Assembly: GCA_024399035.1 (NCBI GenBank) | Contig: JAKSID010000004.1 | Coordinates: 33,482 to 97,481 of the forward strand | Source: Fibrobacter sp. | GTDB lineage: Bacteria > Fibrobacterota > Fibrobacteria > Fibrobacterales > Fibrobacteraceae | Reading direction: 5' to 3' | DNA: 64,000 nt | Part shown: positions 32,559 through 41,626 of the stretch, one piece after another | Layout: each line of letters starts with the position of its first letter | Numbering within the stretch: the stretch's first letter is position 1 | Program-made: the position numbers and the translations under genes | Notes under the pieces: model-generated | Told to the model about the DNA's origin: nothing | Database searches by the model: none | The model's input: only the letters and a program-made list of their open reading frames with translations

Positions 32559-33724
32559 TGGAAAATATTACAACTTCTTTTGATTTGTCTTTGATAACCA
32601 TGTCCAATTTCTTGGGCATAATGCTTCTGGTTGTCTTGTCATTAGGAAATCTCTGGCGCTTCCGTGATCGCTCTCCGGAAAACATGACATTGATTTTATT
32701 GATGTTCTTCTCCTTTACTAACTGCCTCGTGGATCCCCTTGTCTATGCGTTTGATGGCAAACCCGGATTGCTGTACCGCGCAATTATTGTTGGCGGAAAT
32801 ACCTGGCTGTTCTTTGCCCAGATTTCGTCAGCGGTGGTTTGGGTTTATTTTTTCAGTTATCATTTGAATGGGTCTGTTTCCAAAAATCAAAAACGGTTCT
32901 TGAAGATTGTTACTTGGGGCTGCGTGGCGATGTTGACCATAAACCTCTTCTTCCCTTTGGTATTTGATGTAAGCGAAACCAATGTGTATTGCCGTAAGCC
33001 TATCTTCTTTGTGTTTGCTGCTCTCAATTACATCCTTTTGCTTGATTCAATTGGGGTCTATTTCCGTAGCCGTACCCGTGGCGGAATGATGAAGTTCTTG
33101 CCTCTTTGGTTTTTTGCCTTGCCTGTGGTGATTGGTGGAATTGTCCAGTCTTTGTTCTACGGAATTTCCGTGAATGCAGTTTGCTTGGCTATTTCTGTGA
33201 CCGGTATTCTGGGCAGTCTTCAGAATGAGATGGTTTATAGGGATTCCTTGACCGGCTTGTTTAACCGCAGATATTTGGATCGCCTCTTGAAGCCGTATCT
33301 GAGAAAACGTAAGAAGGCGATGCTTGGCATTATGTTGGACTTGAATTCATTTAAGTCCATCAATGATGAATATGGCCATGGGGTAGGTGACCGCGCCTTG
33401 GTAAATGCCGCTCGAATTTTCCGTAAGATAGTGGGTGACCTTGGTGTTGTTATCCGTTATGCCGGTGATGAGTTCATTATCCTGCTCAATACGGTGGATG
33501 ATCGTATCCTCTCTTGTCGTATATCGGAGATTCGCCAGGCGTTGGAGTATTTTAATGAAACATCCGGAGAACCCTACAAGTTGGCTGCCTCCATGGGCAG
33601 CTACAGGCTGGAATTCGAGTCCTTGAACTATGATGAGTTTATTAACGAAATCGATAAGCGCATGTACGAAGACAAGAGGGACTTCTACAAGAATACCGAT
33701 GGAGTTGATCGCCGCAAGGGTTAA
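32558..33724 (+). CDS. Membrane diguanylate cyclase (GGDEF)
   Basis: 388 residues. Six or seven N-terminal transmembrane segments (residues 15-220) form a sensor of unknown ligand. The GGDEF domain spans about 225-385 with active-site motif AGDEF (302-306), a variant found in active cyclases, and the DLNSFKSIND metal/GTP site (261-270). It makes c-di-GMP at the inner membrane. It is the last gene of the kinase-pseudokinase-Nudix operon, so the kinases may act on its output. Confidence 0.92.
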   Translation: MENITTSFDLSLITMSNFLGIMLLVVLSLGNLWRFRDRSPENMTLILLMFFSFTNCLVDPLVYAFDGKPGLLYRAIIVGGNTWLFFAQISSAVVWVYFFSYHLNGSVSKNQKRFLKIVTWGCVAMLTINLFFPLVFDVSETNVYCRKPIFFVFAALNYILLLDSIGVYFRSRTRGGMMKFLPLWFFALPVVIGGIVQSLFYGISVNAVCLAISVTGILGSLQNEMVYRDSLTGLFNRRYLDRLLKPYLRKRKKAMLGIMLDLNSFKSINDEYGHGVGDRALVNAARIFRKIVGDLGVVIRYAGDEFIILLNTVDDRILSCRISEIRQALEYFNETSGEPYKLAASMGSYRLEFESLNYDEFINEIDKRMYEDKRDFYKNTDGVDRRKG

Positions 33725-33801
33725 GGCAATTAAAATTGGATATAGACAAAAACTATTGCCAACTATAAGTTTTTCCTTATAACGGGTCGGATTTTGGCAA
33801 G

Positions 33802-33827
33802 GGCAGGGCAATAAACCTGCCTTTTTT
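33802..33827 (+). terminator. Terminator after the diguanylate cyclase gene
   Basis: GGCAGG (33802-33807), loop GCAATAAA, CCTGCC (33816-33821), then six Ts. Confidence 0.8.
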
Positions 33828-33828
33828 A

Positions 33829-33857
33829 TTGTCCTAGCTATAGGAACTGACTATATT
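33829..33857 (+). promoter_or_regulatory. Possible metY promoter
   Basis: TTGTCC (33829-33834), 17 bp, TATATT (33852-33857), immediately after the terminator. No SAM or other methionine riboswitch was recognised in the leader; it instead contains a hairpin repeat. Confidence 0.3.
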
Positions 33858-33882
33858 TACGTCATAAAAAACACTACAGCAT

Positions 33883-33919
33883 GTCATTGCGAGCGACAAC
33901 GTCGCGAAGCAATCGAAGC
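33883..33919 (+). repeat. GTCAT-family hairpin repeat in the metY leader
   Basis: GTCATTGCGAGCGACAACGT followed by CGCGAAGCAATCGAAGC; inner stem CGAC/GTCG. It lies 26 bp before the metY ATG, so it would be transcribed. Confidence 0.85.
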
Positions 33920-33944
33920 TTTTTAAACCAGAGGAATCATCAAA

Positions 33945-35222
33945 ATGGCAAATCTCGAAACATTGTGCGTTCAGGCTGGCTGGACCCCGAAAAAGGGCGA
34001 ACCCCGCGTTCTCCCCATTTACCAGAGCACCACTTTCAAGTACGACACTTCCGCCCAGATGGCTGACCTGTTCGACCTGAAGGAATCCGGCTACTTCTAC
34101 ACTCGTCTCCAGAACCCTACCAACGACGCTGTGGCTAGTAAGATTGCCCAGTTGGAAGGTGGCGTAGGTGCCATGCTCACTTCCTCTGGTCAGGCTGCAA
34201 ACTTCTACGCCGTGTTCAACATCTGCGAAGCCGGCGACCACTTCATTTCTACTTCCGCAATTTACGGCGGCACCAGCAACCTCTTCAGCGTTACCATGAA
34301 GAAGCTGGGCATCGAATGCACCTTTATCGACCAGGACGCTTCTGACGAAGAAATCGAGAAGGCTTTCCGCCCCAACACCAAGTGCGTCTTCGGCGAAACC
34401 GTTGCAAACCCCGCAGGCAAGATCCTCGATCTCGAACGTTTTGCAAAGCTGGCTCACAAGCATGGTGTTCCTCTGATCATCGACAACACTTTCCCCACCC
34501 CGATTCTCTGCCGTCCCTTCGAATTCGGCGCAGACATCGTGACCCACTCTACCACCAAGTACATGGACGGTCATGCCATGGCTGTGGGTGGTGTTGTGGT
34601 TGACAGCGGTAACTTCGACTGGGAAGCCCAGCACGACAAGTTCAAGGGCCTCACCGAACCGGATCCGTCTTACCACGGCCTGACTTACACCAAGTCCTTC
34701 GGCAAGCTCTGCTACATCACCAAGGCTACCGTGCAGCTCATGCGCGACCTGGGTTCCATCCAGTCTCCCCAGAATGCTTTCCTCCTGAATGTGGGCCTGG
34801 AAACTCTGTTCCTCCGTATGCCCCGTCACTGCGAAAACGCTCTGGCCTGCGCCAAGTACCTGAAGAACCATCCGAAGGTCGCTTGGGTGGATTACGCCGG
34901 CCTCGAAGACAATGCTTCCTACGCCCTGGCCCAGAAGCAGTTCAAGGGCGGTCTGCCCTGCGGCGTGCTCACCTTCGGTATCAAGGGTGGCCGCGACAAG
35001 TCCATCCAGTTCATGGATGCCCTGAAGCTGATCTGCATCGTGACCCATGTGGCCGACGCCCGTAGCTGTGTGCTGCACCCCGCAAGCCATACCCACCGTC
35101 AGCTTTCCGATGAACAGCTCATCGAAGCAGGCGTTGCACCTGACCTGATCCGCTTCAGCGTGGGTATCGAAAACGTGAACGATATCATCGCCGACCTGGA
35201 ACAGGCCTTGGCCCAAGTCTAA
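33945..35222 (+). CDS. metY: O-acetylhomoserine sulfhydrylase (Cys/Met metabolism PLP enzyme)
   Basis: 425 residues, full length for MetY. PLP lysine is Lys205 in HSTTKYMDGH; the N-terminal YQSTTFKYDTSAQMADLF and TRLQNPTND motifs are typical of O-acetylhomoserine aminocarboxypropyltransferase. It makes homocysteine from O-acetylhomoserine and sulfide in the cytoplasm. AGAGGAATC lies ahead of the ATG. Strong bias to C-ending codons suggests high expression. Monocistronic, with the terminator at 35361. Confidence 0.93.
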   Translation: MANLETLCVQAGWTPKKGEPRVLPIYQSTTFKYDTSAQMADLFDLKESGYFYTRLQNPTNDAVASKIAQLEGGVGAMLTSSGQAANFYAVFNICEAGDHFISTSAIYGGTSNLFSVTMKKLGIECTFIDQDASDEEIEKAFRPNTKCVFGETVANPAGKILDLERFAKLAHKHGVPLIIDNTFPTPILCRPFEFGADIVTHSTTKYMDGHAMAVGGVVVDSGNFDWEAQHDKFKGLTEPDPSYHGLTYTKSFGKLCYITKATVQLMRDLGSIQSPQNAFLLNVGLETLFLRMPRHCENALACAKYLKNHPKVAWVDYAGLEDNASYALAQKQFKGGLPCGVLTFGIKGGRDKSIQFMDALKLICIVTHVADARSCVLHPASHTHRQLSDEQLIEAGVAPDLIRFSVGIENVNDIIADLEQALAQV

Positions 35223-35267
35223 GCTCTGGCTCAGGTTTAATCCCAAAATGTCTTCCCGGTGACCCCT

Positions 35268-35345
35268 ATGTCATCCACTTCGTGGACAAGTCTTTCTAAG
35301 CGCTAAAGCGCTAAGAAATGCTTCATCCCGGTGCAGGCCGGGATT
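35268..35345 (+). repeat. 64-bp interspersed repeat, copy B, with attached CCCGG palindrome
   Basis: 35268-35331 is identical to 10643-10706 (copy A). The end merges with ATCCCGG...CCGGGAT (35325-35345), a GTCAT-family stem variant. Both A and B lie just downstream of a gene and upstream of a terminator. Confidence 0.9.
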
Positions 35346-35360
35346 TCCTTTTAAAAAAGA

Positions 35361-35390
35361 CCCGCGACGAAAAATCGCGGGCCTTTGTTT
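35361..35390. terminator. Bidirectional terminator between metY and the acetyltransferase
   Basis: CCCGCGA (35361-35367) and TCGCGGG (35375-35381) form the stem. A U-rich tract follows on each strand (CCTTTGTTTT on plus, TCTTTTTT on minus), suiting these convergent genes. Confidence 0.8.
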
Positions 35391-35884
35391 TAACGGTCTA
35401 GCGTAAACTGGTTGTATTCGAGGAATTCAAAGCCGAGCTTTTTATATAGCTTTACCGCAGCCTCGTTTTCGGGTTCCGCCTCCAGGCGGAACCTTTTTAC
35501 GTCTGGATTTTCTTCGATGACTTTCTTGATGAAGGAACTTCCCAGGCCTTGTCCGCGGAATTTCTCTCGTATATAGATTTCGTCAAACCAGTAGCAAAGT
35601 CCACCTGCTTCGTTGGAGTAGGTCTTGGTAACGACTCCGTAGCCGATGATTTTCGGGGCCGGGTTGCACGATTCCACCATAGTTTCACGGCCCTCATCTT
35701 CTGTCTCGCAGGCTTCAAAGATATACACGTCAAAATAGGGACTACCACCAAGTTCCTGCAGCGTCTTTTGAAAATGAGCTTCAGGTACGTTATGGAGTAC
35801 TGCGGGGCTCGCAAAAAATTCCTTCATCATCAGGAGTAATTCATTGCGATCGTTGGCTACATATTTTCGAATGTTGGACTGCAT
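35390..35884 (-). CDS. GNAT-family N-acetyltransferase
   Basis: 164 residues. Acetyl-CoA-binding motif A is REKFRGQGLGSSFI (about residues 107-120), and the C-terminal LYKKLGFEFLEY strand-helix is typical of GNAT enzymes. Acceptor substrate unknown; the fold resembles aminoglycoside/polyamine-type stand-alone GNATs. It is alone on the minus strand, divergent from the kinase at 35979. Confidence 0.9.
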   Translation of the reverse strand: MQSNIRKYVANDRNELLLMMKEFFASPAVLHNVPEAHFQKTLQELGGSPYFDVYIFEACETEDEGRETMVESCNPAPKIIGYGVVTKTYSNEAGGLCYWFDEIYIREKFRGQGLGSSFIKKVIEENPDVKRFRLEAEPENEAAVKLYKKLGFEFLEYNQFTLDR

Positions 35885-35978
35885 AATGTGTCTTGCGTTT
35901 TAGGCAAATGTAACAAAAAGCGTTTCTTATTTCTATTTATATTTTTGCAGCTTATTTGAAAATTTCTAGACCAGCATT

Positions 35979-36842
35979 TTGGACGGTTGTGGCTTGATTA
36001 TTCCGGCAATTACATGTGACGACCAAACCTATGGGGACTTTGTATTCTTTGCAAAGGGCTTTATGGGTGAAGTGTATAAAGGTTGCGATAGTCACGGAAA
36101 GCCTGTAATTTTGAAATTGTCGCGGCCTACGGTTGCCGTGTATGAACAGCAACTGGAAAACGAGATTCGGGTGTGCCGGGAAATGCAACATCCCAATATC
36201 GTGCATACTCTCGCTACGGGGAAGCTGGTTCTTGACGGCGCAATTGGTGTTTGCGGGGCCGGCTGCGCCAAAGATGGCGCGGCAGAATATTATTACATGC
36301 TCCAGGATTTTTACGAGGGCGGAGATTTGAAGTCTCGAATCCGTTCGGGAATTCCTCTGGAAACTTGCGTGGATTGGTTCCGCCAGATTGTGGCTGGTGT
36401 CAAGGCTCTTCACGAAAAATTCGTCCATCGTGATCTTAAGCCAGAAAACATTCTGATTGATTCCGAGGGCAATTTGCGTATTGCCGATTTCGGCTTGGCT
36501 AAGGTTTTAACAAGCGGGTCCGACAGTCCGAAAGATGCCGCTGCGAAGGATCCTTTCAACGGCTGGGGAACGGTGGAGTACATGGCTCCCGAATGCTGGA
36601 CATTTGGTGAGACTACTCCTGCTACGGATATTTACTCCCTGGGAATCATGTTCTATGAGATTCTCACCGGGGAACTGCCCTGTAAAAGTCATAAGGCTCG
36701 GGACTTGAAGGAATTTCATCTTCACGAACCCTTGCCTCGACTTGCTGACCCGTCCTTGGCCGAGATTCAGAAATGTCTTGATGTGATGACGGCGAAAAAT
36801 CCTGCGGACCGACGTCTAATGGATTTCGCGCAGATTCCTTGA
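35979..36842 (+). CDS. Serine/threonine protein kinase (Hanks type)
   Basis: 287 residues, kinase domain only. Gly loop AKGFMGEV (25-32), Lys46, HRDLKPEN (150-157), DFG (170-172) and APE (203-205) are all present, so it should be catalytically active. There is no transmembrane segment or PASTA domain; it is a soluble kinase. No ATG fits the N-terminus; TTG 35979 is used, and TTG 35994 is possible. It ends 3 bp from the convergent exporter gene. Substrates unknown; no phosphatase is nearby. Confidence 0.85.
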   Translation: MDGCGLIIPAITCDDQTYGDFVFFAKGFMGEVYKGCDSHGKPVILKLSRPTVAVYEQQLENEIRVCREMQHPNIVHTLATGKLVLDGAIGVCGAGCAKDGAAEYYYMLQDFYEGGDLKSRIRSGIPLETCVDWFRQIVAGVKALHEKFVHRDLKPENILIDSEGNLRIADFGLAKVLTSGSDSPKDAAAKDPFNGWGTVEYMAPECWTFGETTPATDIYSLGIMFYEILTGELPCKSHKARDLKEFHLHEPLPRLADPSLAEIQKCLDVMTAKNPADRRLMDFAQIP

Positions 36843-36844
36843 TT

Positions 36845-37813
36845 TTATTTCTTCTTGTATTCCGCCATGATCATACCGGTCACAATGGCGGCGGCGCCTG
36901 CGATTGCCACGGGGGAGATGTGCTCGCCGATGGTAATGGCCGCGGTAATCATGGTAACAAGAGGAATGGCAAAGATGTAGTTGGAGGCTAGAACGGTGCC
37001 TAGCTTATCCATTACTTTGTTCCAAATCAAGTAGCCGAAAAGATTGCTGAAAATGCAAAGACAAAGGAAGTTGCCGATAACCACCGGCTCCTTGAAGGCC
37101 GCCCAAGGAAGAGCGTGAGGCTCGAAGTGACCGCTGGTTCCAAGGCCCACGTAGTCCAGAATCATAATGGGCAGGGACGTGATGAACCCGTAGAAGAAAA
37201 TCTTGCGGATGGCAAAAAGGGTGGGGTACTTGCTGCGGACTTTTTCAGTGCTGTAGGCGTAAACGGTCCAGGCGATGGCGGAGCAGAAGGCCAGCATGTC
37301 GCCGATGGGGGAGAGCTTCAGAATGAACTTTCCGTTAAGCACCACCAGTACCATACCCACGAAGGTGATGAGGGAGCCTGCGATTTGTCGGGGCAAAAGT
37401 TTTTCACGCTTGAAGATGAAAATGCCTACCAGCAAAATAAGCAGGGGGTTGGTGCACACAATAAGGGAAACGTTGCTGCTCTGGGAAATGGTCAGTGCCG
37501 TGTTTTCTGCCCAGAAATAGACGGTACAGCCTGTGACGCCACCCAAAAGGAAGAAAAGTTCGTCTTTCAGGGAGTTGGCGCGAAGTTTTAGGCCGCGAGA
37601 TTCTGGACTGCGCTTTAAGTCGCGAAGGCCGGCCAGCAACAATAATATATAGGTGGCTGCGAATCGGATGGTGAAAATCTGCACCGCAGAAAATCCGTGG
37701 TTGATCAGGACCTTGGTGCTCACAAAGCTGGTTCCCCAGAACAAAATGGTGATAACGGCAAAAACATGCCAAATCGCCAAGGAGCCCGAGGAATTTTTAA
37801 CACTGATTTTCAC
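36845..37813 (-). CDS. EamA-family drug/metabolite transporter
   Basis: About 322 residues, ten transmembrane helices in two EamA repeats (GTSFVSTKVLI near the start; GTVLASNYIFAIPL near the end). DMT exporters move amino acids, nucleobases or drugs; substrate unknown. GTG 37813 is chosen because a longer frame from ATG 37897 would overlap the divergent sigma factor start (37886) and add a hydrophobic stretch unlike family members. Confidence 0.85.
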   Translation of the reverse strand: MKISVKNSSGSLAIWHVFAVITILFWGTSFVSTKVLINHGFSAVQIFTIRFAATYILLLLAGLRDLKRSPESRGLKLRANSLKDELFFLLGGVTGCTVYFWAENTALTISQSSNVSLIVCTNPLLILLVGIFIFKREKLLPRQIAGSLITFVGMVLVVLNGKFILKLSPIGDMLAFCSAIAWTVYAYSTEKVRSKYPTLFAIRKIFFYGFITSLPIMILDYVGLGTSGHFEPHALPWAAFKEPVVIGNFLCLCIFSNLFGYLIWNKVMDKLGTVLASNYIFAIPLVTMITAAITIGEHISPVAIAGAAAIVTGMIMAEYKKK

Positions 37814-37885
37814 GGGCGCAAATATAAAAATCAAAAAAACTACATTTGGGGTAACACTTACTCCTTCCTGTGGTGTTTTATAGGT

Positions 37886-38389
37886 ATGAACAGGCAAGAT
37901 ATTGCAGACAGAATGGCTTTTTCAAAGGTTTACGAGACCTTCGCACCCATGGTGATGCGTCGTTGCCTTGCCCTTTTGAAGGATGAAGCCGAGGCCGGCG
38001 ATATGATGCAGAACGTTTTTCTGCGGATTTATACCAATAGGAACACTCTGGATCTTTCGTCCCCTTCCAGCCTTCTGTGGAGTACGGCGACCAGGCTCTG
38101 CCTGAACCGTATTCGCGACAAGAAACGCCGCGGTCTCAATGTAGACTGCAGCGAAATGCTGTTGCAGATTGCCGTGGCCGACGACGAACAGGACGCCTAC
38201 GCGGCTTCCGGAATCTTGGCAAAGATTTTCGCCAAGGAACAGGAATCTACCCGCACTATTGCTGTTTTGCATTTTGTCGACGGAATGACTTTAGAAGAAA
38301 CCGCAGATGCGGTTGGACTTTCTGTAAGCGGCGTGCGCAAGCGTTTGCGCACTTTGCAGGCGAAGGTCAAGAATCTGGAGGTGAAGTAA
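37886..38389 (+). CDS. ECF-type RNA polymerase sigma factor
   Basis: 167 residues. Region 2 (about 10-75, with AGDMMQNVFLRIYTN) and region 4 HTH (about 110-160, DGMTLEETADAVGLSVSGVR) are present, with no region 3. The ATG at 37886 follows a TAGG site. Its stop overlaps the ATG of a membrane protein of anti-sigma shape (TAATG), the usual sign of a sigma/anti-sigma pair. Its regulon may include the caspase-like gene immediately downstream. Confidence 0.88.
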   Translation: MNRQDIADRMAFSKVYETFAPMVMRRCLALLKDEAEAGDMMQNVFLRIYTNRNTLDLSSPSSLLWSTATRLCLNRIRDKKRRGLNVDCSEMLLQIAVADDEQDAYAASGILAKIFAKEQESTRTIAVLHFVDGMTLEETADAVGLSVSGVRKRLRTLQAKVKNLEVK

Positions 38390-39222
38390 TGAATCCCAAG
38401 AATTTTGGTCCGGTATCGGACTTTAAGATGGAGCAGTACCTGATCGGTGCTTTGCCCGAAAACGAAATGCAGGAACTTCGTGATCGCGAAGCTTCTGATG
38501 AAATTTTTGCAGCCCGTGTGGCCGCTCTGAAGGAACAGAACGAAAAGATTCTGGCAGAGAACCCGTTTGAAAAGCTGTCTGTGGAACTGGATCGCGCTGA
38601 TTTGGTGAATGGTTCCCTTACCGATGCTGGAAATCGCGCGGGTTCCATGACCTTTAAGTTTGGCGTGATGAAGATTGCCGCTGCGGTCATTGTGGCTCTG
38701 GGTATTTTTTCCGCTGTGATTATTGGGGGTAGGGGCGAAATTGTTCAGATGGATGCCGCTCAGCAGGCAGGCTCTGATGTGGCCATGGCCGCCGGCTCCG
38801 TTGAAAACGGCAGTTACGGTGAAACTCGAATCAAGGGCATGCAGGCTCGAATGGAAATCTGGAAGAAAACCGCCGAAGGCGTGGCCCAGATGGAAGAAAA
38901 GGGCTTGGCTAGCGAAGGCGATGAATTGCAGCTCCGCTACGTGGTGCCGGAAAAGTGCTTTGGCATGTTGATCAGTATGGACGGCAATGGCGTGGTTACG
39001 GTTCACATGGGACAGGGCGCCCAGGCAATCGCTGTGGAACCGGGCAAGATGAACACTTTGCCGTTCGCCTATAAGTTGGATGACGCTCCTCATTTTGAAA
39101 AATTCTTTTTGCTGACTTCCAAGAATGAATTTAGCGTTAACGAAAAAGAATTTGATAAGTCCTTGAACCAGGAAGGGGTTCAGGTAGTTTCTTTCACTGT
39201 TCGTAAGCAGGCAAAGAAGTAG
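38389..39222 (+). CDS. Putative membrane anti-sigma factor
   Basis: 277 residues. The N-terminal cytoplasmic part (1-92) has MEQYLIGALPENEMQELRD, matching the short anti-sigma helix pattern. One transmembrane helix (94-114), then a periplasmic domain of about 160 residues. There is no zinc-binding HxxxCxxC motif. The C-terminal domain (RYVVPEKCFGMLISMDGNGVV and so on) resembles DUF4384-type domains often linked to caspase-like proteins. The role is inferred from coupling to the sigma factor. Confidence 0.75.
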   Translation: MNPKNFGPVSDFKMEQYLIGALPENEMQELRDREASDEIFAARVAALKEQNEKILAENPFEKLSVELDRADLVNGSLTDAGNRAGSMTFKFGVMKIAAAVIVALGIFSAVIIGGRGEIVQMDAAQQAGSDVAMAAGSVENGSYGETRIKGMQARMEIWKKTAEGVAQMEEKGLASEGDELQLRYVVPEKCFGMLISMDGNGVVTVHMGQGAQAIAVEPGKMNTLPFAYKLDDAPHFEKFFLLTSKNEFSVNEKEFDKSLNQEGVQVVSFTVRKQAKK

Positions 39223-39235
39223 GAGGTTGGAGAAA

Positions 39236-41464
39236 ATGAAAAAGGTTTGCGATAAGATTTTGAAAAGCGCTTATGAAGCTAGTCCGTGGACTAGCATGGT
39301 GGGGCTTTCTGCAATCGCCTGGGTGATGCTTTTTGCCTTGGTAAGTAATGCTCATGCTGCTGTAAATAATGCACCGGTAAATTCTACCGAAAAGACCATT
39401 GACCGTTATGTGATTGCCATTAGTGCCAATAACGGCGGTAAGGGTCGCCCCATGCTCCGCTATGCCGAAAGCGATGCCAAGGCATTTGCCGCTGTGCTTA
39501 AGGAAATGGGTGGCGTTCCCCGCAGTAACGTCTTCCTGGTGCAGGAACCTAGCGTAAATAATCTTGAAAGTCATTTTGAAAATATTGATAACATTATCAG
39601 GCTGAAGAAGGGCCAGAGTGCCCGCGATGAAGTGCTGGTTTATTACAGCGGGCACGCCGATGAAAAAGGCCTGCGCTTGGGTAACGAGGTGTATGCGTGG
39701 GTGGAACTCCGCAAGCGCGTAGACGCCCTGGGCGCTGACGTTAAAATTGCTGTGATCGACGCCTGTGGTTCCGGCGCCATTACCCGCGCCAAGGGCGGCG
39801 TTGCAGTCCCTGCCTTCATGGTGGACCAGAGCAGCGATATGCGTGGCTATGCTTTTATCACCAGCAGCACTCAAGACGAATCCAGCCAGGAAAGCGACAA
39901 GCTCCGCGGCAGTTTCTTCACCCATTCTCTGGTGAGCGGCCTCCGAGGCGCTGGCGACATCAGTGGTGACGGAAAGGTTACTTTGTCTGAAGCCTACCAG
40001 TTTGCCTTTAACGAGACTTTGCAAAAGACAGAAGCTACCATGGGCGGTGCCCAGCATCCTAGCCGCGATATGAATCTGGCTGGCACTGGCGACGTGGTGA
40101 TGACCGATTTGCGCAGCACCAGCGCAGGCCTGGATCTTGACGAAAACGTTGACGGTCGCCTGTTCATCCGCGACGCTCACGGCGAACTGCTTGCGGAATT
40201 GAATAAGAAGTCTGGCCATGCCATGAGTTTGGGCCTTCCTGCCGGCAAGTACACTATTCGCCTGGAACGCCCGGCAGAATTCAAGGAAGCTTCTATAGTG
40301 CTGGCCGAAGGCAAACGCGAAAAGTTGGGTGGCAATCAGTTTAAGGTTGCCTCTGCTGAAAAGACTGTTTCTCGTGGCTCCGCTCCTGCTGATAGCAATG
40401 CACTCTTCGAAGAAGGTTCCTCCATGGATTCCCTGGATCGCTATGGAAGAACTAAGGTGACTTTCAACGCCGTGGATCATGAAAAGAACCCGCGTAAGGG
40501 TGTACAGATTGGATTTTTCGTGGCTGATGCTCGTGAAAATATGATTGGCACCCAGGTGAGCCTTATTGCCAATATCGCTCGAAAGGAATTCGCTGGAACC
40601 CAGATTTCTACGGGCATTAACGTAGCCAAGGATATTTCTGGTATTCAGGTGTCTGCTGGTGCAAACGTTGCCAGGGGAATGAGCGGTGGTCAGATTTCTA
40701 CGGGTGTCAACGTAGCTAAGGATGCTACATTCCAGTTGGCCGAAATGAATTTTGCTGCAAAGTCCAATGTACAGCTTGGTGTAGGAAATATTTCTGACTA
40801 CACGGATGTGGCTGTGGGTGTGATTAATGCGAACGCTCACTTGAATACGGCTCAGATTGGCGTATTCAATATCGGTGGCAAGGTTAAGGGCCGTCAGGTT
40901 GGCGTATTCAATGTCTGCGGAAATTGCGATAAGACTCCGATTGGTTTGTTCAACTTTGTCGGAAACGGTGTGTGGTCTACTTCTCTGGGTATCGACGAAA
41001 TGGGCAATACCTCCGTTGACTTAAAGCTGGGTACCGCCGCTTTCTACACCAGCCTTGAATTTGGTCGAGTGTTGGATAAGGAAAAGAAGTTTGAATACGA
41101 GGATCGTTACTTGTCTGGCATTGGTTTCGGTACCCATTTTGGCCGCTATGGAACCCACCTTGGCTTAGATTACACTTTCCTGAATAACTTTGAAATTAAC
41201 GAACTTAAAATCAATAAAGATGAAACGGGTCACGTGAATCTAAAGTCTTCGTTCCACCATCGTTTGCGCCTCTACGGAACTTATCAGTTGGTCAAGGGCG
41301 TGGGTATCACTAGCGGTGTTTCTATGAATGTGATTACTGAAGGCCAGGCTGGAACGATTGAACTTGAGCCCCGTGGCGAATGGCACGCCAACTTTGACGT
41401 GAATGACCAGGAAGTTCGCGTGTGGCCCGGATTCTACGCAGGATTTACCTTCGGCCGATTCTAA
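39236..41464 (+). CDS. Secreted caspase-fold (C14) protease with surface-repeat C-terminal domain
   Basis: 742 residues. Signal peptide (1-41, AHA-A). Caspase p20-like domain about 55-285 with catalytic His140 (YYSGHADE) and Cys177 (VIDACGSG), and an EF-hand-like loop DISGDGKVTLSE (241-252). Residues 300-375 look like a PEGA-type beta domain. Residues 421-580 hold repeats of about 16 residues (G-[TI]-Q-[IV]-S-x-G-x-N-V-A-[KR] and GVFN[IV]), as in LA_2272-type surface-repeat proteins. The C-terminus may be a membrane beta sheet. AGGAGG precedes the ATG. A terminator follows at 41502. Third gene after the sigma/anti-sigma pair. Confidence 0.85.
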   Translation: MKKVCDKILKSAYEASPWTSMVGLSAIAWVMLFALVSNAHAAVNNAPVNSTEKTIDRYVIAISANNGGKGRPMLRYAESDAKAFAAVLKEMGGVPRSNVFLVQEPSVNNLESHFENIDNIIRLKKGQSARDEVLVYYSGHADEKGLRLGNEVYAWVELRKRVDALGADVKIAVIDACGSGAITRAKGGVAVPAFMVDQSSDMRGYAFITSSTQDESSQESDKLRGSFFTHSLVSGLRGAGDISGDGKVTLSEAYQFAFNETLQKTEATMGGAQHPSRDMNLAGTGDVVMTDLRSTSAGLDLDENVDGRLFIRDAHGELLAELNKKSGHAMSLGLPAGKYTIRLERPAEFKEASIVLAEGKREKLGGNQFKVASAEKTVSRGSAPADSNALFEEGSSMDSLDRYGRTKVTFNAVDHEKNPRKGVQIGFFVADARENMIGTQVSLIANIARKEFAGTQISTGINVAKDISGIQVSAGANVARGMSGGQISTGVNVAKDATFQLAEMNFAAKSNVQLGVGNISDYTDVAVGVINANAHLNTAQIGVFNIGGKVKGRQVGVFNVCGNCDKTPIGLFNFVGNGVWSTSLGIDEMGNTSVDLKLGTAAFYTSLEFGRVLDKEKKFEYEDRYLSGIGFGTHFGRYGTHLGLDYTFLNNFEINELKINKDETGHVNLKSSFHHRLRLYGTYQLVKGVGITSGVSMNVITEGQAGTIELEPRGEWHANFDVNDQEVRVWPGFYAGFTFGRF

Positions 41465-41501
41465 AAAACGGGAAATTATTCCCAGTTTGAACAAAATATT
41501 G

Positions 41502-41530
41502 TCTGCCGGTGAACATCGGCAGATTTTTTT
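41502..41530 (+). terminator. Terminator after the caspase-like gene
   Basis: TCTGCCG (41502-41508), loop GTGAACAT, CGGCAGA (41517-41523), then seven Ts. It separates the sigma operon from the receptor genes. Confidence 0.85.
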
Positions 41531-41626
41531 GTTTTCGGAGGTGTCAATTTAGGGCGAAATGTGTGTTACAAAGTTGTATTTACTCAATTGTGATTTCTAA
41601 ATTTTGTTTATAGGATTAGAGGGAAT

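Noticed and set aside
33730..33944. SAM riboswitch ahead of metY
   Set aside because: No SAM-I/II/IV core recognised; the leader instead holds a terminator, a weak promoter and a repeat.
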